A DNA stretch of 5,424 nt from Rubrobacteraceae bacterium (lineage in GTDB: Bacteria; Actinomycetota; Rubrobacteria; Rubrobacterales; Rubrobacteraceae): NCBI GenBank assembly GCA_029240775.1, contig JARDZQ010000154.1, positions 1 to 5,424 of the forward strand, given 5' to 3'. The notes beneath the pieces were generated by a model. That model did not search any database and was not told the DNA's origin. It was given only the letters and a program-made list of their open reading frames with translations. The first letter of the stretch is position 1; each line of letters opens with the position of its first letter. Positions 1-4,821 of this stretch are shown piece by piece. The position numbers were made by a program, and so were the translations under genes.

Positions 1-823
1 GGTGCTGGGTAAGGTGAAGCTCAAGAACCTAACCGCTGCCCACGTGCGCGGACTCTACCGCCAAAAGCTTGATGCCGGACTCTCGCCTCGCAGCGTCCAA
101 TACGTTCACGTCACGCTCCACAAGGCGCTCAAGCAGGCCGTGCGTGATGGGCTCGTGCCGCGCAACGCAACCGAATCCGTCAAGCCGCCGCAGGTGCGCC
201 GGGAAGAGATACGCCCCCTGACGCCGGAGCAGGTGAAGACGCTGTTCGAAGCAGCGAAGGGGGATAGGCTCGAGGCCCTCTACGTCTTGGCCGTCACTAC
301 GGGGCTCAGGCAGGGAGAGCTTCTCGGCCTCAAGTGGGACGACGTGGATATGGAAGCCGGGACTCTACAAGTGAGGCGCACCCTGACGACGGCGAAGGGT
401 GGTCCCGTGCTCTCTGCGCCCAAGACCAAGGGCAGCCGCCGTACCGTGAAGCTCTCTCAGACGGCCCTGGAGGCTCTGAGGAGCCACCTGGCACGCCAGC
501 TGGAGGAAATAGGCAGGGTGGGCTCCCTATGGCGCGAGAACAGCCTTATATTCGCCTCGGAGGTTGGCGAGCCTCTTCGTCGCCAGTACGTGACAGCGCG
601 CCGCTTCAAGCCCTTGCTCCGGCGGGCGGGCTTGCCGGAGATACGCTTCCACGACCTCCGGCACACCTGCGCCACGCTCTTGCTCACCAAGAACGTGAAC
701 CCGAAGGTGGTCTCCGAGATGCTCGGGCACGCCAGCATCGCCATCACCCTAGACACCTACTCCCACGTGCTACCAACCATGCAAGAGAGCGCCGCCAAAG
801 CGATGGAAGACGCACTTTCATAG
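1..823 (+). CDS. int: Tyrosine site-specific recombinase (phage/ICE-type integrase), 5'-truncated by window edge
   Basis: The gene encodes a DNA strand-exchange enzyme that integrates and excises a mobile element through a covalent 3'-phosphotyrosine intermediate. The frame is open to the left edge. The GTG at 2-4 falls inside a core-binding (SAM-like) domain, so it is probably not the real start, and any N-terminal arm-binding domain is missing. Numbering from that GTG, the core-binding domain covers about residues 5-55 and the catalytic domain about 70-265. The full catalytic set is visible: Arg103 in TTGLRQGELLGLKW, beta-hairpin Lys141 in the PKTKGSRRTV stretch, His217 and Arg220 in HDLRH, His243 in LGHAS, and nucleophile Tyr253 in DTYSHV. 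No frameshift or missing residue is seen, so the enzyme looks functional. It converges on tRNA-Leu 98 bp downstream, which suggests that tRNA is its attachment site. The family call is secure; the type of element (phage, ICE or plasmid) cannot be told. Confidence 0.93.
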   Translation, partial: VLGKVKLKNLTAAHVRGLYRQKLDAGLSPRSVQYVHVTLHKALKQAVRDGLVPRNATESVKPPQVRREEIRPLTPEQVKTLFEAAKGDRLEALYVLAVTTGLRQGELLGLKWDDVDMEAGTLQVRRTLTTAKGGPVLSAPKTKGSRRTVKLSQTALEALRSHLARQLEEIGRVGSLWRENSLIFASEVGEPLRRQYVTARRFKPLLRRAGLPEIRFHDLRHTCATLLLTKNVNPKVVSEMLGHASIAITLDTYSHVLPTMQESAAKAMEDALS

Positions 824-827
824 CGCG

Positions 828-847
828 TTGGTGTACTAATTGGTGTA
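828..847. repeat. Two direct copies of TTGGTGTA, 12-bp period
   Basis: The octamer TTGGTGTA occurs at 828-835 and again at 840-847, separated by CTAA. The pair sits 5 bp after the integrase stop codon and within 100 bp of the tRNA 3' end. The spacing is close to one helical turn, as expected for paired protein sites. Short direct repeats beside an attachment core often serve as arm-type integrase or excisionase sites, and that is the most likely role here. It is inferred from position only. The last base of the second copy is also the first base of the terminator stem. Confidence 0.4.
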
Positions 848-894
848 AAGAGGCTCAGCGTTCTCGCCGGGCCTCTTTCTGTTGTTCTGATTTT
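847..894 (+). terminator. Rho-independent terminator of the integrase gene, possibly bidirectional
   Basis: A 10-bp stem pairs AAAGAGGCTC (847-856) with GGGCCTCTTT (869-878), including one G-U pair. Beyond an A-C mismatch the hairpin continues with GCG/CGC (858-860 with 865-867) closed by a TTCT tetraloop. A T-rich stretch follows up to the TTTT at 891-894. It lies 23 bp after the int stop. Because the outer stem is A-rich on one side and T-rich on the other, it may also stop transcripts coming from tRNA-Leu on the opposite strand. The trailing sequence in that direction is poorer in T. Confidence 0.75.
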
Positions 895-921
895 GTGCCT
901 ATTTGCAGCGCTTTCTCCTAG

Positions 922-966
922 TAGGGGCGGTGGGACTCGAACCCACACTCCTCGTAAGGACCCGGA
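922..966. other. Candidate attachment site (tRNA 3' half)
   Basis: This covers the tRNA-Leu segment from the 3' side of the anticodon stem through the variable arm and T-arm to the discriminator base. It is the part usually duplicated as the att core by tRNA-targeting integrases. The location rests on the neighbouring convergent integrase. The second copy that would prove it must lie left of the window, and the core may be shorter than shown. Confidence 0.4.
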
Positions 967-1005
967 TTTTAAGTCCGGTGCGTCTGCCGATTCCGCCACG
1001 CCCCC
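922..1005 (-). tRNA. tRNA-Leu, anticodon UAA
   Basis: The 84-nt gene folds as a class II tRNA. The acceptor stem is GGGGGCG with CGCCCCT (G1-U72 wobble), and the D-arm is GCG/CGC with the GG pair in the loop. The anticodon stem is CCGGA/TCCGG with loop CTTAAAA. The anticodon TAA lies at 971-969. The 15-nt variable arm contains a TCCT/AGGA stem, and the T-arm is GTGGG-TTCGAGT-CCCAC. The discriminator is A (922), as expected for leucine tRNAs. CCA is not encoded: the next bases are CTA. It would decode UUA, a rare codon in a GC-rich genome. It lies 22 nt after DUF501 on the same strand, with its own promoter-like element, and its 3' end faces the integrase. Confidence 0.96.
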
Positions 1006-1017
1006 AGTTCGCCCGAG

Positions 1018-1026
1018 AGTATACCA
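1018..1026 (-). promoter_or_regulatory. Extended -10 promoter for tRNA-Leu(UAA)
   Basis: Reading the - strand, TGGTATACT (1026-1018) fits an extended -10 element: TG, one base, then TATACT, which matches 5 of 6 positions of TATAAT. It begins 1 nt after the DUF501 stop codon. Transcription would start near 1011, leaving about 6 nt of leader before the tRNA. I see no TTGACA-like -35 at 16-18 nt spacing, as is common for extended -10 promoters. Assignment is by motif and position only. Confidence 0.5.
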
Positions 1027-1027
1027 G

Positions 1028-1477
1028 TCAGGTTTGCGGATCTTCGGCGGTACAGCAGACGTCTTCGGGGTAGGGCTTTTCGAGGCGCTCGAGGGTCCAT
1101 TCGGCAACCCGGTTGGGGATGGCGCCGGAGAGGTGGAGGGCGGTGAAGGCGTGGAGGCACTTCACGTGGTCGCCCGGCCCGCTCACGCCGGCGACGCGAG
1201 TGCCGTAGCGGGCGAGGTGTTGGGCGTGGATCTCCCCTACCGTCTCTTCTCCGACCTGCTCGCTCGCAGCCCGGACACCGCCCGTTGACTCGAGGCGCGA
1301 GATCGCTTTGTCGAGGCTGGGGCAGGTGACCCAGAAGCTCGTCGGCATGTTGCGTGCCCGCTCGTTCTCTATGACGCTCGGCAAGCCGAACGGGCAGCGG
1401 GCGGCGACGCGGAAGGGTCTCGGGGGGCGGCCGAGCTGGCGGGTTACGGCGGACAGGTCTCTAGAGGCTACAGACAC
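1028..1477 (-). CDS. DUF501 family protein of unknown function
   Basis: The 149-residue protein matches the DUF501 family found mainly in Actinomycetota, whose molecular function is not established. Family landmarks are an N-terminal VTRQLGRPPR segment (11-20), RCPFGLPSV with Cys28, a TCP motif with Cys52, and HVKCLHA with Cys107 and His109. These Cys and His residues could bind metal, which is inference. The protein has no signal peptide or membrane segment. The GTG start (1477-1475) is the first possible start after an in-frame TGA at 1486-1484, and a modest GGAAG sits 11 nt upstream. The 114-nt gap to ftsB is the second-longest in the cluster. It contains a 16-codon ORF that overlaps this start in another frame. 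Proximity to division and glycolysis genes is a conserved pattern but does not define a role. Confidence 0.88.
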   Translation of the reverse strand: MSVASRDLSAVTRQLGRPPRPFRVAARCPFGLPSVIENERARNMPTSFWVTCPSLDKAISRLESTGGVRAASEQVGEETVGEIHAQHLARYGTRVAGVSGPGDHVKCLHAFTALHLSGAIPNRVAEWTLERLEKPYPEDVCCTAEDPQT

Positions 1478-1591
1478 CGGGTCTCATGCTTCCGGTTTCA
1501 CGTTTGAGCATCGCTCCTGCGGGGTGGTCTTCGTCGGACGCTGGTTCTCTCGAGCAACTTCTTAATGCCTAGGGCCTCAAAGCCTTGGAAC

Positions 1592-1870
1592 CTACTCCTC
1601 GACTATGTAGACCTTCTCACCGGGTTTGATCATGCCGTAGCGTTCGCGGGCGGCGCGTTCGATGCCGGCCGGGGTGTTTAGTTCCCTTGTGAGTCGTTCC
1701 TGGGCGGTGTTATGCACCTCGGCGTCGTGCAGCCTCTGTTCGAGGATAGGGATCTCGGCGCGGCTATCGAGGATATCTTGCAGGGGTGAGGCGTAGGAGG
1801 CGAGGAGGAGCCCGACGAAGGCGGCGTAGAGGATGACCGCGAGGGGTCTCAGTCTCCGAGGCACGCTCAA
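1592..1870 (-). CDS. ftsB: DivIC/FtsB-family septum formation initiator, small membrane protein
   Basis: The 92-residue protein is a single-pass division protein of the FtsB/DivIC type, a member of the complex with FtsL and FtsQ/DivIB that activates septal peptidoglycan synthesis. A short basic cytoplasmic tail (PRRLR) precedes one transmembrane helix at about residues 10-27. A coiled-coil-like extracytoplasmic stretch runs from about 31 to 65. The family C-terminal signature RYGMIKPGEKVYIV lies at 78-90. Length is typical. The start chosen is TTG (1870-1868), with GGGAGG at 1887-1882, 11 nt upstream and overlapping the pyk stop. A GTG two codons later (1864-1862) is a less well spaced alternative. 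The gene lies 16 nt after pyk and is probably in the same transcript. The symbol follows actinobacterial usage; divIC would be equally fair. Confidence 0.88.
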   Translation of the reverse strand: MSVPRRLRPLAVILYAAFVGLLLASYASPLQDILDSRAEIPILEQRLHDAEVHNTAQERLTRELNTPAGIERAARERYGMIKPGEKVYIVEE

Positions 1871-1886
1871 CGCGAGGTAAGCCTCC

Positions 1887-3311
1887 CTATCCTTCCTCGC
1901 CCACGGTGAGGATCTCGACGACGTTCGTGGAGCCCGGCACGGAGCCCGCGGTCCCGCCGGTGAGGATGATCTGGTCCCCCTGCTGGAGGTGGCCGGCCTC
2001 CAGGGCGGCGCGCACGGCCCCCTCGAAGCGTTCTTCCAGCGAACCAGCCTGCTCCCCCCTTATGGCGGTGACGCCCCACACGAGCGCGAGCATGCGGACC
2101 GTGTGCTCGATGGGGCTGACGGCCAGTATCCTGTTGGGCGGCCTGAAGCGGGCCACCCTTATGCTAGAGAGCCCGGTCTGCGTCGAGGTCATTATGGCCT
2201 CGGCTTCGAGGTCCTCGGCGAGCTCGCAGGCGGCGTGGGTGACGGCGTTGTAGCGGTCGCCGCGGCCCCAGGCCGCAGAGGCTGGGATATCCCGGCCGTA
2301 GTTTATGGCGCCCTCTGCGGCCTGGCAAATCCTGTCCATCTCCTGGATGCTCTGCAAAGGGTAGCGGCCGACGGCCGTCTCGCCCGAGGTCATCACCGCG
2401 TCGGCACGGTCGAAGATCGCGTTCGCCACGTCCGAGACCTCGGCACGGGTTGGCCTCGGGTTCTCGATCATGGAGTTGAGCATCTGGGTAGCGACGATCA
2501 CGGGCTTGCCAAGGCGCCTGCAGCGCGCGATCATGCGCTTCTGCTCGATGGGCACCCGCTCGGCGGCGAGCTCGACCGCCAGGTCCCCCCGCGCGACCAT
2601 TATGCCGTCCGAGGCCTGGATGATATCCTCGATGTTCTCTATGCCCTCGTGCTTCTCGATCTTGGAGACGACGGGCGCGTTGCCGCCGAACTCCTTGATG
2701 CGCTCTTTGGCCTCCCGCACCTCGTCCCCGGTGCGCACGAAGGAGATGGCTACCCAGTCGGGGTGGAGCTCCTCCATCCCGAAGCGCAGGTCGTCGATGT
2801 CCTTGGGCGTGAAGCCCTTTATCGAGAGCGAGGAGTCCGGGAAGTTCAGGCCCTTGTGCGAGGATACGGGTCCGCCTTCGAGTACCTCGCAGACGACCTC
2901 GCCGTCCTCGACGCTCTCGACTTTGAGGCCGACGAGGCCGTCGTCTATGAGGAGACGGTGGCCCGGTCTCACGTCGTCTGCGAGCCGGTCGTAGGAAGTC
3001 GAGAGCCGACTCGCGTCGCCGAGGAAGTCTCCCGGCGCGATGACGACGCGGTTACCCTCCACCAGCTGCGTGCCGCCCTCGACCTCGCCGGTCCGGATCT
3101 TGGGCCCCTGCAAATCCTGCATCACCGCCACGTTGCGTCCCAGCTCTCTGGCCGAGGAACGCACGATCTCGGCGTTCTTCAGGTGCATGTAGTGGTCGCC
3201 GTGGCTGAAGTTGAACCTGGTTACATCTACCCCGACCTCGATGAGTGCCCTTATACTCTCCTCGGAAGAGGTCGCGGGCCCTAGAGTTGCGACTATCTTG
3301 GTCCGGCGCAC
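1887..3311 (-). CDS. pyk: Pyruvate kinase
   Basis: The enzyme transfers phosphate from phosphoenolpyruvate to ADP, giving pyruvate and ATP, the last step of glycolysis, in the cytoplasm. The 474-residue length is normal for bacteria. The N-terminal barrel strand is TKIVATLGPATSS (4-16). Arg32 and the NFS motif (34-36) belong to the substrate and K+ site, as does Asp66 in QDLQGPKIR. The B domain lies at about 72-168. Catalytic Lys218 and metal ligand Glu220 are in VSKIEKHEG, and metal ligand Asp243 is in MVARGDLAVE. The conserved ATQMLNSMIENPRPTRAEVS stretch runs from 274. The C-terminal allosteric-type domain runs from about 355 to TGGTAGSVPGSTN (451-463). The GTG start lies 2 nt after the eno TGA, with an AAGGGGG Shine-Dalgarno inside eno, so translation is probably coupled. 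No catalytic residue is missing. Confidence 0.98.
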   Translation of the reverse strand: MRRTKIVATLGPATSSEESIRALIEVGVDVTRFNFSHGDHYMHLKNAEIVRSSARELGRNVAVMQDLQGPKIRTGEVEGGTQLVEGNRVVIAPGDFLGDASRLSTSYDRLADDVRPGHRLLIDDGLVGLKVESVEDGEVVCEVLEGGPVSSHKGLNFPDSSLSIKGFTPKDIDDLRFGMEELHPDWVAISFVRTGDEVREAKERIKEFGGNAPVVSKIEKHEGIENIEDIIQASDGIMVARGDLAVELAAERVPIEQKRMIARCRRLGKPVIVATQMLNSMIENPRPTRAEVSDVANAIFDRADAVMTSGETAVGRYPLQSIQEMDRICQAAEGAINYGRDIPASAAWGRGDRYNAVTHAACELAEDLEAEAIMTSTQTGLSSIRVARFRPPNRILAVSPIEHTVRMLALVWGVTAIRGEQAGSLEERFEGAVRAALEAGHLQQGDQIILTGGTAGSVPGSTNVVEILTVGEEG

Positions 3312-3313
3312 CC

Positions 3314-4615
3314 TCAGACCCCCTTCCCGGGCCTCACCCTCGGATTGAACGCCATCCGGCCCGGGTAGTACCCGGAGCCTTCCAGGCCCTCCTCTATCCT
3401 GAGAAGCTGGTTGTACTTGGCGACGCGGTCGGTCCTGGCGGGGGCGCCGGTCTTTATCTGGCCGGCGTTTGTCGCGACCGCAAGGTCAGAGATCGTCACG
3501 TCCTCCGTCTCCCCGCTGCGGTGGCTGATCATCGCCGTATAGCCGGATTTGTGCGCGAGGTCTACGGTCTCGAAGGTCTCGGTGAGCGTACCTATCTGGT
3601 TGACCTTTATGAGGATGGAGTTGGCGACGCCCTCTTCGATACCGCGAGCGAGTATCTTCGGGTTCGTGACGAAGAGGTCGTCGCCGACGAGCTGGATGCG
3701 GTTCCCGAGGCGCTCTGTGATCATAGCCCACCCCTCCCAGTCATCCTCGGCGAGCCCGTCCTCGATGCTGACGATGGGGTAGTCGTCGCAGAGCCTGACG
3801 TAGTAATCGACCATCTCTTCGCTGGAGAGCTTTTTACCCTCGCCCTGCAGGTTGTACGACCCGCCCTCGTAGAACTCGGAGGCTGCCGGGTCGAGGGCGA
3901 AGCCGATCTGGTCTCCTAAAGCGTACCCGCTCGCCTCGACGGCCTCGGCGATTAGCGCGAGCGCCGCGCCGTTGTCCTCCAAGTCCGGGGCGAACCCTCC
4001 CTCGTCCCCGATGCCCCCCGAGTGCCCCCCGGCAACCAGGGTCTTCTTCAGACCGGCGTAGATCTCCGCGACGGCGCGCAGCGCCTCGGCGTACTCGTCG
4101 AAGCCCAGCGGCACGACCATGAACTCCTGGAAGTCGATGTTGTTCGCCGCGTGGGCGCCACCGTTCATGATGTTGGCGCAGGGGACCGGCAGGGTGTACG
4201 CCCCTGGCCCGCCCAGGTAGCGGAAGAGCGGGAGCGCCGCCGCCTCCGCCGCCGCCTTCGCGGCCGCGAGCGAGACGCCCAGGATCGCGTTCGCGCCAAG
4301 GCGGCCCTTGTTCTCGGTGCCGTCGGCCTCGATCATGGCGAGGTCGAGGGAGCGCTGGTCGGTGACGTCCATCCCGACGACGACCTGCGCGAGCTCACCG
4401 TCCACGTTCGAGACGGCGTTCAAGACCCCCTTGCCACCGTAGCGCTCCTTCTCCCCGTCGCGCAGTTCGACGGCCTCGTTCTGACCCGTGGAGGCGCCCG
4501 ACGGAACCGAGGCCCGGCCCACGAACCCGCTCACCGTAGCGAGCTCGACCTCGACCGTTGGGTTCCCCCTGGAGTCCAGGATCTCACGCCCGTGGACAGC
4601 GACGATCTCGGTCAT
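3314..4615 (-). CDS. eno: Enolase (phosphopyruvate hydratase)
   Basis: The enzyme dehydrates 2-phosphoglycerate to phosphoenolpyruvate, a Mg2+-dependent cytoplasmic glycolytic step that feeds the pyruvate kinase encoded next. The 433-residue length is standard. The N-terminal domain opens with AREILDSRGNPTVEVE-like sequence (9-24; here HGREILDSRG). The SGAST loop is at 39-43, His155 is in NGGAHA, and catalytic Glu205 is in GDEGGFAP. Metal ligands are Asp242, Glu285 (SIEDGL) and Asp312 (GDD). The catalytic base Lys337 is in LIKVNQIGT, followed by SHRSGETED (364-372) and Lys388 in QIKTGAPAR. The ATG start fits the family N-terminus, and a strong AAGGGAGGG lies just upstream. Codon 233 (3919-3917) is TTA, the only in-frame TTA I found by eye in the window. 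The leader upstream is structured. The stop is 2 nt from pyk. Confidence 0.98.
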   Translation of the reverse strand: MTEIVAVHGREILDSRGNPTVEVELATVSGFVGRASVPSGASTGQNEAVELRDGEKERYGGKGVLNAVSNVDGELAQVVVGMDVTDQRSLDLAMIEADGTENKGRLGANAILGVSLAAAKAAAEAAALPLFRYLGGPGAYTLPVPCANIMNGGAHAANNIDFQEFMVVPLGFDEYAEALRAVAEIYAGLKKTLVAGGHSGGIGDEGGFAPDLEDNGAALALIAEAVEASGYALGDQIGFALDPAASEFYEGGSYNLQGEGKKLSSEEMVDYYVRLCDDYPIVSIEDGLAEDDWEGWAMITERLGNRIQLVGDDLFVTNPKILARGIEEGVANSILIKVNQIGTLTETFETVDLAHKSGYTAMISHRSGETEDVTISDLAVATNAGQIKTGAPARTDRVAKYNQLLRIEEGLEGSGYYPGRMAFNPRVRPGKGV

Positions 4616-4821
4616 TACCCTCCCTTTTTCGACCTATCAGCTTTCAACAGTCGGCTTTTCGGTGAGTGGCGGAGCACCGGGCCTCCACAACGCTGGCTCT
4701 CCACCACGGCCCGGTCGTCTCCTCCCGCTAGGCCGTCTACCTTCTTGCTGACGGCTGACTGCTTTGTATGTAACTCTACGCCCTTACCCGATGCGGCGCC
4801 ACCGTATGCAAAAGGCGGTTT
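4616..4821 (-). promoter_or_regulatory. Structured intergenic region / probable eno 5' leader
   Basis: This is the longest non-coding stretch in the window, 206 nt between the isomerase stop and the eno ATG. It holds a strong Shine-Dalgarno (AAGGGAGGG, next to the ATG) and three inverted repeats. One is GCCGTC/GACGGC (4732-4737 with 4750-4755). The second is ACCGGGCC/GGCCCGGT (4676-4683 with 4708-4715). The third is a 9-bp helix (4666-4674 with 4699-4707) whose G-U pair exists only in - strand RNA. The last two interlock and are unlikely to coexist. No stem is followed by a T-run, so I see no clear terminator for the isomerase gene. The best promoter-like hexamer is TTGCAT at 4811-4806, but it has no convincing -10 partner. 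Confidence 0.45.
4637..4762. repeat. Inverted arrays of degenerate GCTGANN heptads flanking the eno leader core
   Basis: On the + strand, 4747-4762 reads GCTGACG GCTGACT GC. On the - strand, 4657-4637 reads AA GCCGA CT GTTGA AA GCTGA. Both are 7-nt periodic arrays of GCTGA-like units, in opposite orientations and separated by about 90 bp that contain the interlocking stems. Aligned as terminal inverted repeats, the outer 12 nt agree at 9 positions. The arrangement resembles a small REP-like or MITE-like intergenic repeat. Identity as a dispersed element is inference, because other genomic copies cannot be seen here. Confidence 0.4.

Larger units (their letters stand above)
1..921. mobile_element. 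Right end of a putative tRNA-Leu-integrated element (partial)
   Basis: A complete-looking tyrosine recombinase catalytic domain lies beside, and converges on, the 3' end of an intact tRNA gene. Elements using this recombinase family commonly insert in the 3' part of a tRNA gene, restore that part themselves, and carry int next to the junction. The seen facts are the integrase and its placement. That the DNA to the left of position 1 is foreign is inference, because the other junction and any cargo lie outside the window. The exact boundary would fall within or at the edge of the tRNA 3' half, so the right limit given here is approximate. Confidence 0.55.

Noticed and set aside
334..921. 195-codon open frame overlapping the integrase in another + frame
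   Set aside because: It lies inside the integrase coding region, whose catalytic motifs are intact, and runs through its terminator.
919..921. Encoded CCA end of tRNA-Leu
   Set aside because: The bases after the discriminator read CTA on the - strand, so CCA must be added after transcription.
1568..1588. Possible terminator hairpin after the septum gene
   Set aside because: The stem has a mismatch and a bulge and no T-run follows on the - strand, so it is too weak to call.
1989..3284. 431-codon open frame on the + strand antisense to pyk
   Set aside because: It is a shadow of the GC-rich pyk codons: low-complexity, rich in Gly/Asp/Val/Leu, no family resemblance, and the opposite strand has every pyruvate kinase motif.
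4666..4715. Classical H-type pseudoknot in the eno leader
   Set aside because: The arm order fits, but the crossing loops would be 0 and 1 nt for 8- and 9-bp helices, which is sterically implausible. Alternative hairpins are more likely.
4781..4811. TTGCAT (4811-4806) as the -35 of an eno promoter
   Set aside because: No acceptable -10 occurs at 16-18 nt. The nearest candidates are GTAAGG-like or lie much too far away.
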